Positions 9,160-18,149 are shown, counted from the stretch's first letter. The stretch is 64,000 nt of DNA from Parasedimentitalea psychrophila (GCF_030285785.1 NZ_CP127247.1:3557501-3621500); one strand, 5' to 3'. Notes: generated by a model not told the origin, from the sequence alone. Made by a program: numbers and translations.

Positions 9160-9398
9160 TCCGGCCAGCCTTACGACGGGGTCTGGCCGAGAAAGCGGTG
9201 GCGCGCCACGGTATCAGCATTGCGCTGGCCTGCCGCACGTTTGATGTCAGTGAGACGTGCTATCGTTACAGCCCGCTCTTGAGCGATGAGAACGAAGAGA
9301 TTGCCGATCTGCTGGTTGGGCTGACGGCCGCACGGAAGACTTGGGGGTTTGGGCTATGTTTCCTGCATCTACGTAACGTGCAAGGTCATTCGTGGAAC
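9156..9398 (+). pseudogene. IS-B1 OrfB, N-terminal fragment
   Basis: Only about 81 codons of the 275-codon transposase remain (ends ...[10 protein letters not shown]). All three catalytic acidic residues are missing. The frame runs on into IS-C for 17 nonsense codons. Confidence 0.92.
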
Positions 9399-10448
9399 GG
9401 CTTTGTTGCACAACTCAGTTTAGGGATTCATGTTGTGAATCCAGCATGGTAGCTGGTTGCCATGAGCAGCTGGGCACCGACGAGATACAAGACCAAGAAC
9501 TGGTCGCACTATAACCTTTCCTTGAAGCGACGCGGTTCGCTATCGATCTGGTTTGACGCTGGAATGGATTGGGAGGCCAAGCCTTCAGGCAAGCCGGGGC
9601 GGCAGCAAGCCTATAGCGACGCTGCGATCCAAGCTTGTTTAACGCTGAAAGTGCTGTTCGGGCTGCCCTTGAGGCAGGCAACTGGGTTTGTTGAAAGCTT
9701 GCTGAAGCTGATTGATCTCGACTGGGAGGTGCCGGATTTCAGTACGCTTAGCAGGCGGCAAAAAGCCCTGTCAGTTACCATTCCTTACCGGGGTTCAGCA
9801 GGGCCGCTGCACCTTCTTGTGGACAGCACCGGCATCAAAGCCGAGGGAGAAGGTGAGTGGAATGCGCGCAAACATGGTGGCACGAAGCGCCGTATCTGGC
9901 GCAAGATCCACATTGGGATTGACGACAATACCATGGAAATACGTGCAATCGAAGTGACCAGCAACGGCGTCGGTGACGCACCCATTCTACCCGAACTCCT
10001 CGATCAGATCCCGCCAGGTCAGGAGATCGGCAGCGTCACAGCAGACGGGGCATATGATACGCGCAAATGCCACGACGCAATTGCTGCTCGCAATGCCCAT
10101 GCTGTGATCCCACCGCGCAAGAATGCCAAGTTATGGAAGTCCGACACGCCTGGGGCACAAGCACGAAACGAAGCGGTCCGGTGCTCAAAGTATTTGGGTC
10201 GCGCGTTGTGGAGGCAACTGGCCGGATACCACCGCCGTAGCCGCGTCGAAACGAAGATGCATTGTATGAAACTTTTAGGTCAGCGCCTCTCCGCAAGAGA
10301 CTTCGAGCGCCAGGTTGCTGAGATCCAAATCCGCGCCGCGATCCTCAATGGCTTCACAGCTCTTGGCATACCCCAGACAGAGGCCGTAGGATAAGTCCGC
10401 CTGGCGTAAGGGGAAGTCCGACCTCAGGCTGAGTTGTGCAACAGAGCC
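9399..10448 (+). mobile_element. IS-C, IS5-family (IS903-like) insertion sequence, complete
   Basis: 1050 bp with near-perfect 20-bp terminal inverted repeats: GGCTTTGTTGCACAACTCAG on the left and GGCTCTGTTGCACAACTCAG, read inward, on the right. IS903-type elements make 9-bp target duplications. Here the left 9 bp (TCGTGGAAC) and right 9 bp (GTCCAGAGT) differ, so DNA next to the element was lost after insertion. Confidence 0.93.
9462..10394 (+). CDS. IS-C transposase (IS5 family, DDE)
   Basis: This 310-aa transposase has the IS903-type layout. The first catalytic Asp is in LLVDSTGIKAEG (about residue 118), the second in SVTADGAYDTRKCHD (about 192), and the Glu in HRRSRVETKMHCMKLLG (about 263), with the Y-R-E signature typical of IS5/IS4 enzymes. 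It has normal length and no frame damage, so this copy is probably active. The start codon used is ATG in 'gccATGAGCAGCTGG'. The IS-D remnants elsewhere encode a related but distinct transposase (RVEAKMRCLKAFGE). Confidence 0.92.
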   Translation: MSSWAPTRYKTKNWSHYNLSLKRRGSLSIWFDAGMDWEAKPSGKPGRQQAYSDAAIQACLTLKVLFGLPLRQATGFVESLLKLIDLDWEVPDFSTLSRRQKALSVTIPYRGSAGPLHLLVDSTGIKAEGEGEWNARKHGGTKRRIWRKIHIGIDDNTMEIRAIEVTSNGVGDAPILPELLDQIPPGQEIGSVTADGAYDTRKCHDAIAARNAHAVIPPRKNAKLWKSDTPGAQARNEAVRCSKYLGRALWRQLAGYHRRSRVETKMHCMKLLGQRLSARDFERQVAEIQIRAAILNGFTALGIPQTEAVG

Positions 10449-10661
10449 GTCCAGAGTGTCGGTGTTGTATTCGATGCGGACCATATTTTACTTTTGCTTT
10501 TGTTGTGGACATCAGGTCGCCAGACTTTTTGGCCGAAGCAGCCGGTTCGTCCCATTTGTAACCGATACGACTATCACCGCAAATTGTTACTAGTGCGCTG
10601 TATCACCTAAAACGCCGGGTAGAGTTGTTTTAGCCTTGTTTGGGCATTGTCTGTTGTGAAG
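10449..10661. other. Short intergenic piece with the start of a lost gene
   Basis: On the minus strand an ATG at 10484 opens a frame of 12 codons (MVRIEYNTDTLD) that runs straight into IS-C. It may be the 5' end of a gene whose remainder was deleted with the right flank of IS-C. Nothing else is recognisable here. Confidence 0.3.
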
Positions 10662-10971
10662 GGCGTTGTTGCAGAACTGACGCCTGAGGCGTGATTTCCC
10701 CTTTCCCCATTGAGTTCAATCCACGCGAACGATCTCGGCCGTGCCGAGGGCCGAGAAGCGGTTCATCAGTGCGATGCGGATGTGGATTTCGGCGGTTTGT
10801 CGGTCGGGGTCTCGCGCCATGATACGTTCGCCGAATGCTTTGAGGCATCGCATCTTGGCTTCGACGCGACTTCGGGTGTGATAGCCGCTCCATCGTTTCC
10901 AAAATGCTCGTCCGAAGTGCCTTGACGCGCGGAGGATTTCATTGCGTGCTTTGGCGGTCGGGCCGTCCTCT
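10662..10971 (-). mobile_element. IS-D1, 3' remnant of another IS5-family element
   Basis: The terminal sequence GGCGTTGTTGCAGAA starts at 10662. Reading leftwards, the frame from about 10971 encodes the C-terminal part of an IS5 transposase (RASRHFGRAFWKRW, YHTRSRVEAKMRCLKAFGE with the catalytic Glu, ending TAEIVRVD). The rest of the element is missing, and it is fused directly to the IS-F1 remnant. A second remnant of the same element lies at 42796-43043. Confidence 0.85.
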
Positions 10972-11221
10972 TTCGGTGATGGACGAAGTCGTACGACCAG
11001 ACATGATTGCGATATTCGGGACGCAGCCGGACACATGATCCGTCGTTCAGCCACAGTCGCCCCTTTTTGGGTTGCTTCATGGGCACTTTCAGCCCCTCAC
11101 GTTTCCACAAACGCTCGACACGTTTGTCATTCACCTGCCAGCCCGCGTCCCTCAGCAAAGCAGCCACCCGGCGATAGCCATATCGACCGCACTGACGCGT
11201 CAGTTCGATCATGTCTGCGAC
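10972..11221 (-). mobile_element. IS-F1, internal fragment of an IS3-family OrfB
   Basis: About 83 codons on the minus strand from an ATG at 11227: [40 protein letters not shown] and a segment ending HVWSYDFVHHR, which contains the first catalytic Asp. This is the N-terminal half of an IS3-family transposase. It is fused to IS-D1 on one side and to a lipA fragment on the other. A second damaged copy of this segment lies at 14035-14236. Confidence 0.85.
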
Positions 11222-11752
11222 GACCATCCGCGCTGTGCGTCACCAAACCCCAAACACCACAATCGAAGTGCTGACCCCCGACTTTCTCGGCAAGGGAGAG
11301 GCGGGCCAGCTGGTGTTTGAGGCGGCGCCTGACGTGTTCAATCACAACCTTGAAACCGTACCGCGGCTCTATCCGCGGGTGCGCCCCGGGGCGCGGTATT
11401 ACAGTTCGCTGAGACTGCTGGATGACGCCAAACGGGCGCAGCCGCAGATATTCACCAAATCCGGCCTGATGGTTGGACTTGGCGAAACACTTGACGAAAT
11501 CCGTCAGGTGATGGACGATCTACGGGCCGCAAATGTCGATTTCCTGACCGTGGGCCAATATTTACAGCCCACCGCTAAACACCACCCGATTGACCGGTTC
11601 TGGTCACCGGAAGAATTCGCCCAGCTGGAGCAGATTGCCCGCGCCAAAGGGTTCTTGGGCGTGTCAGCCACACCGCTGACCGATCCTCGTTCCACGCTGA
11701 CGAAGATTTCGCCGCTCTCAAAAAAGCACGCCAACACATGTTGGCAGTGTGA
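11222..11752 (+). pseudogene. lipA: Lipoyl synthase, 3' fragment with a 1-nt deletion
   Basis: It encodes the C-terminal part of lipoyl synthase (radical SAM enzyme that inserts sulfur into octanoyl groups): [64 protein letters not shown] and [18 protein letters not shown]. The N-terminal cluster-binding part is gone; the gene begins at the edge of IS-F1. After ATPLT one base is missing (ACC-GATCC where ACC-CGATCC is expected), and the true ending ([17 protein letters not shown], stop 11750-11752) follows in another frame. Without this correction the frame runs into the downstream symporter and looks like a fusion protein. A working lipA must be elsewhere if the cell makes lipoate. Confidence 0.88.
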
Positions 11753-11783
11753 GCAAATAGTACAACGCAAAGGGAGGAATACC

Positions 11784-13154
11784 ATGGAAGCGTTAACTTC
11801 AATAGTCGGAGCCATCAACGGCATAGTCTGGGGACCACTAATGTTGGTTCTCATTCTGGGCGTCGGCTTTTTCCTGATGGCCGGTCTGAAATTCATGCCG
11901 ATCCTGAAACTGGGCACCGGCTTTAGGCTGCTGTTCAAAGGCCGCGAAACACAGGGGGAAGGGCAAATCAGCCCCTTCAACGCCCTGATGACCTCGCTTT
12001 CGGCCACCATCGGTACCGGCAATATCGCCGGTGTCGCCACCGCCGTCTATCTGGGCGGTCCGGGTGCGCTGTTCTGGATGTGGATGACTGCACTTGTTGG
12101 CATGGCCACCAAATATGCCGAAGCGGTGCTGGCGGTGAAATACCGTGAACAGGACGAGCTGGGCAACTTTGTTGGCGGCCCGATGTATTACATCAAAAAC
12201 GGTCTTGGCGCCAAATGGGCCTGGCTTGGCGGTGCATTTGCACTGTTTGGTGCCATTGCAGCCTTTGGCATCGGCAACGGTGTGCAGGCCAATGGTGTTG
12301 CCTCGGTTCTGGAATCGAACTTCGGCGTCAATACCTCGGTCACCGGCGTTATTCTGATGGTACTGACCGCTGCCGTTATCCTTGGCGGTATCACCCGCAT
12401 TGGTGCGGTTGCCGGTAAACTGGTGCCCTTCATGGCCGTCAGCTACATCATTGCCGGCTTGTTGGTTCTATTGATCAACATTGATGGTATCGGCAATGCG
12501 CTGAACCTGGTCTTCACCCATGCCTTCACGCCTTCGGCTGCCGAAGGTGGCTTTGCTGGTGCGGCGGTCTGGATGGCGATCCGCTTTGGTGTTGCCCGTG
12601 GCGTGTTCTCCAACGAAGCTGGTCTTGGCTCGGCGCCAATCGCCCATGCTGCTGCCTCCACTGCTGGTCCAGTAAACCAGGGTTTGGTTGCGATGCTGGG
12701 TACCTTCATTGACACCATCATTGTTTGCACAATCACCGGTCTCGCAATCATCGCGTCCGGTGCCTGGACCTCGGGTGAATCCGGAGCGGCGCTCACCTCG
12801 CTGGCTTTTGAAACCTCGCTGCCCGGCATCGGTGGCGCCCTGATCGCGGTAGCCCTGTCGATCTTTGCCTTCACCACCATCCTTGGCTGGTCCTTCTATG
12901 GCGAAAAATGTGTCGGTTTCTTCTTTGGCCCAAAGGCGCTGATGCCCTACCGTGTGATGTGGATTGTGATGATCTACTTTGGTGCGACTGCTGACCTCGG
13001 CTTTATCTGGCTGCTGGCCGATACGCTGAACGCCATGATGGCCATTCCGAACCTGATCGCGCTGGCCCTGCTAAGCCCGGTCGTCTTCAAGCTCACCCGC
13101 GAATTCTTCGCCTCCGGTGGCGCTACCGAAGGCCCCGGGACGCAGACCAAATAA
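11784..13154 (+). CDS. Sodium:amino acid (alanine/glycine) symporter, AGCS family
   Basis: This 456-aa inner-membrane protein has about 11 hydrophobic segments. The AGCS signatures are present: [20 protein letters not shown] (residues about 70-90), [11 protein letters not shown], and [20 protein letters not shown] in the second half. The family couples Na+ influx to uptake of alanine, glycine or similar amino acids. The ATG at 11784 follows AGGGAGGAAT by 4 nt and is clearly the start; the longer open frame upstream belongs to the broken lipA. The universal stress gene follows after a hairpin. The gene is complete and apparently functional despite its damaged surroundings. Confidence 0.9.
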   Translation: MEALTSIVGAINGIVWGPLMLVLILGVGFFLMAGLKFMPILKLGTGFRLLFKGRETQGEGQISPFNALMTSLSATIGTGNIAGVATAVYLGGPGALFWMWMTALVGMATKYAEAVLAVKYREQDELGNFVGGPMYYIKNGLGAKWAWLGGAFALFGAIAAFGIGNGVQANGVASVLESNFGVNTSVTGVILMVLTAAVILGGITRIGAVAGKLVPFMAVSYIIAGLLVLLINIDGIGNALNLVFTHAFTPSAAEGGFAGAAVWMAIRFGVARGVFSNEAGLGSAPIAHAAASTAGPVNQGLVAMLGTFIDTIIVCTITGLAIIASGAWTSGESGAALTSLAFETSLPGIGGALIAVALSIFAFTTILGWSFYGEKCVGFFFGPKALMPYRVMWIVMIYFGATADLGFIWLLADTLNAMMAIPNLIALALLSPVVFKLTREFFASGGATEGPGTQTK

Positions 13155-13170
13155 GCGACCCCTACAAAAC

Positions 13171-13200
13171 TCCGAAGGGCTGGCCAGCTGGCCCCTCGGA
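13171..13200 (+). terminator. Hairpin between symporter and stress-protein genes
   Basis: A 30-nt hairpin: TCCGA pairs with TCGGA and GGGC with GCCC around a GG/CC core, with one mismatch. It lies 16 nt after the symporter stop. There is no long T tract, so it may be a partial terminator or an RNA-processing structure. Confidence 0.4.
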
Positions 13201-13236
13201 TCCCCAATTTAAGATAACCTCTTAAGGAGATGACAG

Positions 13237-13650
13237 ATGGCCACCAAAATCCTGCTGACGATTGATCACACCGATGACACTTCGTGGAAAAAAGCACTGC
13301 CGATTGCACTGGAACAGGCCAAATTCTACGGCGCCGAACTGCACACTGTCGAGGTCATCCCCGAAATCATCCAATTGCCAAATCTGCCTGCTAACTATGG
13401 GGCTGGCGCCAAAGAATTCGTGCGCAAGGCGGTGCAGGCGATCCTCGATCAAGGCAATGCATCAGATGTTCCGGTGCATATCAAAGAAGGCAGCGTCTAC
13501 CGTGAAATCCTCAAACTCGCCCACAAAGATGGTTTTGACATGATCGTCATCGCCTCCGCCAAGGGTGACTTCCCCAATTACGAAATCGGCCCTAACCTGG
13601 CCCGTGTGGTGCGCAATGCCCATTGCACCGTCATGGTTATCCGCGACTGA
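13237..13650 (+). CDS. Universal stress protein (UspA family)
   Basis: This 137-aa cytoplasmic protein has the single-domain Usp fold pattern. It starts with a beta strand KILLTIDHTDDT, ends with VRNAHCTVMVIRD, and has a nucleotide-binding-like region near IVIASAKGDFPNYEIGPNLARVV. The classical ATP loop G-x2-G-x9-G-S/T is not clear, so nucleotide binding is uncertain. CTTAAGGAG lies 9 nt before the ATG. It follows the AGCS symporter, an arrangement seen for small Usp proteins next to membrane transporters, so it may be co-transcribed through the intervening hairpin. The gene is intact. Confidence 0.88.
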   Translation: MATKILLTIDHTDDTSWKKALPIALEQAKFYGAELHTVEVIPEIIQLPNLPANYGAGAKEFVRKAVQAILDQGNASDVPVHIKEGSVYREILKLAHKDGFDMIVIASAKGDFPNYEIGPNLARVVRNAHCTVMVIRD

Positions 13651-13670
13651 TCCCCTGCCGCCATAACCCT

Positions 13671-13946
13671 CTGAAAGAAGGCAGGGCGCGCTATACCTTC
13701 TTCACCAATGACGATGGCGGCATCATGGATGACCTGATCGTCGCCAATGCTGGCGATCACCTGTTTGTGGTGGTCAACGCCTCGATGCGCGATCAGGACA
13801 TCCCGCATATGGCCAGCCATCTGGACGGCATCGAGGTCACCGAGATTTTTAGTCGGGCGCTGATCGCGATGCAGAAACGCCGCCGCGAGGAGGGCGGCTT
13901 CCCCGGCGCCGCCCGCATCCAGCGCGACCTGGCGCAGGGCTGGTAG
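13671..13946 (+). pseudogene. gcvT: Glycine cleavage T-protein fragment with internal deletion
   Basis: It shows a middle piece of aminomethyltransferase (LKEGRARYTFFTNDDGGIMD, DHLFVVVNASMRDQD, HLDGIEVTEI) joined after ALIAMQ to a later piece (REEGGFPGAARIQRDLAQG). The folate-binding start and most of the second half are absent. The fragment directly follows the stress-protein gene and is followed by the IS-F2 remnant. It is a relic and not a product of the local sarcosine genes, whose GcvT-like domains are in SoxA and in the 57952-60447 protein. Confidence 0.82.
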
Positions 13947-14034
13947 GGGATCAGCAAGAGAAGACTGACATTCCAGCGGCGCGTTGGGCCAACCAACGGT
14001 TGCGGCGTCGCGACGGTCGCTGATGCCTCATCTG

Positions 14035-14236
14035 GCTGCGAGCGAAAACCGGACACAGAATCCATCGTTTAGCCAGAGCCGCCCCTTCTTCGATTGTTTC
14101 ATTGGCACTTTAAGCCCCTCACGTTTCCACAAACGCTCAACACGTTTGTTATTCACCCATTGCCGACAGGCGGTGTCTACACCGCCGAGAGGGGCCAGCC
14201 TGCGTCTCTTAACAAGGCAGACACCCGGCGGTAAGC
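14035..14236 (-). mobile_element. IS-F2, IS3-family OrfB fragment interrupted by hairpin element 1
   Basis: Read on the minus strand it repeats the IS-F1 segment (VERLWKREGLKVPMKQSKKG, RLWLNDGFCVRF), preceded by a YRRV-SALLRDAGW part. The two parts are separated by the 37-nt element at 14157-14193. When that element is replaced by AG (minus strand), the codons read GW-Q-VNNKRVE, matching IS-F1 (GW-Q-VNDKRVE). Confidence 0.8.
14157..14193 (+). repeat. Two-hairpin mini-element, instance 1 (in IS-F2)
   Basis: 37 nt: CCATTGCCGACA, then the hairpin GGCGGTGT-CT-ACACCGCC, then GAGAGGG. The first hairpin is degenerate here. It replaces exactly the CT seen in IS-F1 between ATTCAC and GCCAGCC. See the findings for the family. 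Confidence 0.8.
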
Positions 14237-14250
14237 GGATTAGAGCCCGG

Positions 14251-15429
14251 TCAGGTGCTACGATCGCGCATCCGGGTGCCTAGGCTCATTTTTTCTGCCA
14301 TCACTTCCGCCGCCTCCCTTAGTGGGTCACCGGCAATATGGGCATAGCGCTGCGTCGTCATAGGATTTGTGTGCCCAAGCAGGCGCCCAACGATTGCGAG
14401 ACTCATCCCGCTCGACACAAGCTGTGATGCGTGTGTGTGGCGATTGTCGTGGATGCGGTAGTCGCTGATACCGGCCTTCGAAAGAACGGATCGCCAGAAT
14501 TTCTTGAGATCCACAATCGGCTTGTTCTTAGATCTGCCCGGAAAGACGAACTCCGACCCGGCGGCACCGTTCTTGATCCGGCTCAATAGGGCCGCGGCTG
14601 CTTTGGAGAGCGGCAAGTGCTCTGTTCGCTTCTGTTTGGTATGGTGAGAGGGCTTGATCCATACACCGCGGTCGAGGTCGAAATTTTCCCATTTGGAAGT
14701 CAAAACTTCCCCGATCCGTGCGCCGGTTAGCAGTTGCAGGCGGATCGCATTCGCAGCTTTCTGGTTCGGATGATTGTCCAAAGCCACGCACAGACGGGTC
14801 AACTCGTCGCTAGACAACCATCGGTGCCTTTTTTCTTCGTGAAATCTCTCGATACCTTTGGCAGGGTTATCTGATCGCATTCCCCATTTGATCGACAACT
14901 CGAACATCTTTGACAGAAGTGCGAGAGCACGATTGGCTTGATATGGCGTCACTTTGAGCGAATTGTGAAACGTCTGAATATCCTTGTGACGAACGTCGCG
15001 GATCTTTTGCGAGGTGAACCTTGGCAAGATTAGGCGCGTAAGCATGGATCTGTCATTGGCCACGCTCTTTGGCCGCTTTTTGGGGATCGCGTGCACGTCC
15101 AAGTATTGCTGACAGAGATCTTGCATGATGGGTGCTTCGCGGACCATCTGTGCTTCTGTAACTGGATCTCCGCCGCGCAACACATCCGAAAGCAGTCCCG
15201 TCGCAATGTCCTTAGCTTGAGCAAAGGACATTAAGGGGCCGTGCTGGCCAATAGTCTTTCGGCGCGATCTACCGGTGGATCGCGTTCTGTATTGGACGAC
15301 GTAGGACTTCGTGCCGTTGAGTTTGACACGAACGCCGAAGCCCGGGAAAGATATGTCCCAGTAGATCAATTCCGCAGTCAGAGGTTGGAGTTTGTCGACG
15401 ACAGATTTTGATAATCGTTGCTTTGGCAT
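14251..15429 (-). CDS. int: Tyrosine integrase with DUF4102-type N-terminus, complete
   Basis: A 392-aa P4-type integrase. N-terminal arm-binding domain about residues 1-90 (IYWDISFPGFGVRVKLNGTK, RRKTIGQHGPLMSFAQAKD); core-binding domain about 100-190 (TPYQANRALALLSKMF); catalytic domain with Arg in LLTGARIGEV, IHDNRHTHAS, LLGHTNP and the nucleophile Tyr in TTQRYAHI. Note HDNRH where HxLRH is usual. It points away from a tRNA-Thr 3'-end sequence at 15611-15657, about 180 bp upstream of its start, the usual target of this integrase type. A second copy of that sequence lies at 27930-27976, so this enzyme may have inserted the intervening segment. Confidence 0.92.
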   Translation of the reverse strand: MPKQRLSKSVVDKLQPLTAELIYWDISFPGFGVRVKLNGTKSYVVQYRTRSTGRSRRKTIGQHGPLMSFAQAKDIATGLLSDVLRGGDPVTEAQMVREAPIMQDLCQQYLDVHAIPKKRPKSVANDRSMLTRLILPRFTSQKIRDVRHKDIQTFHNSLKVTPYQANRALALLSKMFELSIKWGMRSDNPAKGIERFHEEKRHRWLSSDELTRLCVALDNHPNQKAANAIRLQLLTGARIGEVLTSKWENFDLDRGVWIKPSHHTKQKRTEHLPLSKAAAALLSRIKNGAAGSEFVFPGRSKNKPIVDLKKFWRSVLSKAGISDYRIHDNRHTHASQLVSSGMSLAIVGRLLGHTNPMTTQRYAHIAGDPLREAAEVMAEKMSLGTRMRDRST

Positions 15430-15739
15430 TTTTTGCTCTCTGGCTAAAATTGGGTAAGCACTGGGTAAGCGCTAGGTAAGCATAAACGAGAGAATTTGTA
15501 AGAAGTAATGTAAAGGGGATCGAAGTGAAGTGTCAGAATCCCTTTACATTTATGGGCAATATGGAGCGGAAGAGAAATGTGTAGAAGCAGTGGAAAGTGC
15601 GGTCCGTAAGATTTGTAATCAGTAGGTCCGCGGTTCGAGTCCGTGTGGGGGCACCATTTCATCCAGCATTTTGCGTGTATAATCATGCATATAGGGTTGA
15701 AGTGCGTTCCTCATAGGTGACACATTAGGAGACACAAGC
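15430..15739. other. Intergenic region between divergent integrase genes
   Basis: It carries the tRNA-Thr 3' fragment described separately. Three nearly repeated GGGTAAGC-like motifs (TGGGTAAGCACTGGGTAAGC, GCTAGGTAAGC) lie at about 15450-15481, just upstream of the leftward integrase. They could be integrase arm sites, but this is inference. Confidence 0.4.
15611..15657 (+). other. Attachment-site-like tRNA-Thr(TGT) 3' half, copy 1
   Basis: The sequence runs from the anticodon arm (GATTTGTAATC, anticodon TGT) through the variable loop and T arm (GCGGTTCGAGTCCGT) to CACCATT. No D arm or matching 5' acceptor strand precedes it, so it is not a functional tRNA. Its first 39 bases recur exactly at 27930-27968. 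Confidence 0.75.
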
Positions 15740-16762
15740 GTGTCAGTCGTCATCTTTGAACTTGGAGCCATAGTCGTTTTGGCTAAGTATATTCATCTTA
15801 AGAAGAACTCAGAGGTTTGGTACTTCCGTCGTCGTGTTCCTGAGGATGTTCGCCACTACTACCCCAAATTGGGTAAGCGCGGTGAGATCTTCCATTCGCT
15901 CAAGACGAAAGATCCAATGGAAGCAGCAAGAATGGCTGATAAGTTGGCAACCCAGCAAGATAGTCTCTGGGATTCAGTGCGTGGCAATGTTAATCTAGTT
16001 GGGCCTGAAACGGTTGAGGTCGCTCATGCCATCCTTGATGCTCACGATTTGAAGCCCGGCCAAAAAGCTGAATATGATACCTACTGTATTGAGCCAGAGG
16101 ATTTCATGTCGACCTTGCGGATGGAAGCTGATGTGCACTCGGCCGATGACACTCGAGCCCGACCAAATTGGTTTCGTGAGGTGCCTCCTGAGTATCAAAT
16201 GGCCCAAGATTTGTTCAACGGGAAGAAAGCGCCATTGTTCCTGTCCGACGCATTGGTGAAATTTCAGGAACTTAAGGGGGAAGACCCAACCACCAAGAAG
16301 GGTGCTGATAGAGTTCGTGTTGTTGAAGACTTCATTGGTCTTGTCGGTAACCTTCAGATCCTAGATTACAGTCGAGAACACGCAAACGAGTACATTCACT
16401 ACTTGCTCACAGAGAAGGGCAACAAGACGGCAACGGTAAAGCGCCGACTCAATGGTTTGAGACCTGTATTCAAGACTGTGTGTCGTGAGTTTGAGCTGAC
16501 TGATCGCCAGATCTTTGAGGGGAACCACATTCCCAATCTTGGAGAGGATTCCAAGGACCGGCTCCCATTCACCAATACGGAACTCCAGACCATCTGGTCG
16601 GCTTGTGTTCAACAAGATGATGATATGCGTTGGATTATTGCATTGATGATCGACACTGGCATGCGTCTTGGCGAAGTCGTTGGCCTTAAAGTCGAAGACA
16701 TCAAAATCGATGATCCTTCGCCATACGTCATAGTGAGACCCAATGATGCCCGATCCCTCAAG
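15740..16762 (+). pseudogene. Second tyrosine recombinase, 3' end cut by IS-A2
   Basis: About 341 codons from a GTG at 15740 that follows GGAGACACAAGC. The N-terminal part carries an integrase arm domain (KNSEVWYFRRRVPEDVRHYY, FHSLKTKDPMEAARMA), then a core-binding region and the start of the catalytic domain with its first Arg (IDTGMRLGEVVGLKVEDI). IS-A2 joins at ARSLK before the HxxR, His and Tyr residues, so it cannot recombine DNA. It is a different subfamily from the two DUF4102-type integrases in the window. Confidence 0.85.
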
Positions 16763-16825
16763 TGGACCTGTCACGGTATTGTTCCGCCCCTTTGAGAGCA
16801 TATTCTGCCCCAAAGGAGATACACC

Positions 16826-17101
16826 ATGGCACCACGACCATCCGAAGAATTCAAACGCGACGCAGTGCGGATCGCACTGACCAGCGGGCTGACCCGCCGA
16901 CAGGCGTCCTCCGATCTTGGGGTTGGTATGTCCACCCTGTGCAAGTGGATCGGAACCTATCGTGACGCGGACGTTGTTTCGAAAGAGGATCAGGAACTGG
17001 CCAATGAGAACGAGCGCCTTCGCCGGGAAAACCGCCTTCTACGTGAGGAGAGGGAGCTGCTAAAAAAAGCAACAATCTTCTTTGCGGACCAAAGCAAATG
17101 A
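16826..17101 (+). CDS. IS-A2 OrfA
   Basis: 91-aa helix-turn-helix/coiled-coil protein of an IS3-family element, nearly identical to the IS-A1 OrfA. It overlaps orfB by ATGA, which suggests translational coupling or frameshifting between the two frames. Confidence 0.93.
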   Translation: MAPRPSEEFKRDAVRIALTSGLTRRQASSDLGVGMSTLCKWIGTYRDADVVSKEDQELANENERLRRENRLLREERELLKKATIFFADQSK

Positions 17102-17955
17102 GGTTTTCATTTGTTGAAAAGCACCGCAATAGCATTCCCACAGAGCGACTTTGCCGGATTGTGGATGTCACCCCACGTGGCTACCGAGCCTGGCGCAAAC
17201 GCCCTGCCTGCCAGCGTCAACGTGGGGATATGGTTCTGTTGGCCCACATCCGGGAGCAGCACCGCCTGAGTTTGCAGAGCTACGGCCGACCGAGAATGGT
17301 CGAAGAACTGAAAGAGCTTGGTCTGGATATTGGTCACCGCCGTGTCGGCCGATTGATGCGCCAGAACGGCATATCTGTTGTCAGAACCCGTAAGTACAAG
17401 GCCACAACGGACAGCAATCACAAGTTCAACATCACGCCAAACCTGCTGAACCGGAACTTCTCAGCAGATCGACCCAATCAAAAATGGGTTGTTGATATCA
17501 GCCACATCTGGACCCGCGAGGGCTGGCTCTATCTGGCCGTGGTTCTGGACCTGTACTCCAGGCGCGTGGTCGGTTGGGCTGTCAGCAACCGGATGAAGCG
17601 CGATCTGGCCATACGGGCGCTGAACATGGCCATAACCCTGCGCAGGCCGCCCAAAGGATGCATCCATCATTCTGATAGGGGCAGCCAATATTGCTCGCAG
17701 GATTACCAGAAAATCCTGCGCCGGTATGGCTTCAAGGTATCCATGAGCGGCAAGGGTAATTGCTATGATAACGCCGCAATGGAAACCTTCTTCAAAACCA
17801 TCAAAGCGGAATTGATCTGGCGGCACTCTTGGCAAACCCGCAGGGCTGCTGAGATCGCCATCTTCGAGTACATTAATGGGTTCTATAATCCCCGCCGGAG
17901 ACACTCGGCATTAGGCTGGAAAAGTCCCTTGGCTTTTGAAAAGATCGCCGCCTAA
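17098..17955 (+). CDS. IS-A2 OrfB transposase, intact
   Basis: A 285-aa DDE transposase. The HTH_21-like segment (LQSYGRPRMVEELKELGLDI) is followed by the integrase core: Asp in WVVDISHIW (about 132), Asp in IHHSDRGSQYCS (about 195) and Glu in DNAAMETFFKTIKAEL (about 230), the D-D-35-E arrangement of IS3. It gives the intact reference for the damaged IS-A1 gene: the GSQYCSQDYQ segment at 17689-17706 is the one rewritten in IS-A1. This copy is likely to be active. Confidence 0.93.
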   Translation: MRFSFVEKHRNSIPTERLCRIVDVTPRGYRAWRKRPACQRQRGDMVLLAHIREQHRLSLQSYGRPRMVEELKELGLDIGHRRVGRLMRQNGISVVRTRKYKATTDSNHKFNITPNLLNRNFSADRPNQKWVVDISHIWTREGWLYLAVVLDLYSRRVVGWAVSNRMKRDLAIRALNMAITLRRPPKGCIHHSDRGSQYCSQDYQKILRRYGFKVSMSGKGNCYDNAAMETFFKTIKAELIWRHSWQTRRAAEIAIFEYINGFYNPRRRHSALGWKSPLAFEKIAA

Positions 17956-18149
17956 ATGAGCACAAGGGGCGGAACGAAAGCGGGACAGGTCCAGACCTTT
18001 AAAACTGCCAGCAAGAATGTCCGAGAAGCCTGCACCGAAGCGGTCATCGGACAGTCCATCAAAGGAGGAATTCTTGCAGAGTACTGAGCGACAATTTCAG
18101 GTTTTTGTGGTAAAATGGGGCGTGGTTTCACGAGTTGGAGGGTTTTGGT

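Larger units (their letters stand above)
8826..9398 (+). mobile_element. IS-B1, left part of an IS3-family element
   Basis: It starts with the terminal repeat GGTAATCCCCCC and follows the three other IS-B copies base for base up to 9398. There IS-C begins, and the remaining roughly 620 bp of IS-B are absent from both sides of IS-C. Confidence 0.93.
16763..17993 (+). mobile_element. IS-A2, IS3-family insertion sequence, complete
   Basis: 1231 bp with the same 28-bp imperfect inverted repeats as IS-A1. Both open reading frames are intact. The flanks (CTCAAG left, GACCTT right) show no direct duplication. Confidence 0.93.

Noticed and set aside
11211-13154. A 647-aa lipoyl synthase-symporter fusion protein
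   Set aside because: The symporter has its own ATG with a strong AGGGAGG site at 11784, and the lipA part ends in its proper stop once a 1-nt deletion is allowed for.
15545-15657. A complete tRNA-Thr gene
   Set aside because: Upstream sequence gives no D arm and no 5' acceptor strand that pairs with the 3' end; only the 3' half is present. The same holds at 27930.
1881-17999. GAC at the left flank of IS-A1 and the right flank of IS-A2 as halves of one target duplication
   Set aside because: Joining the two flanks does not rebuild a plausible integrase N-terminus, and a 3-base match is easily due to chance.
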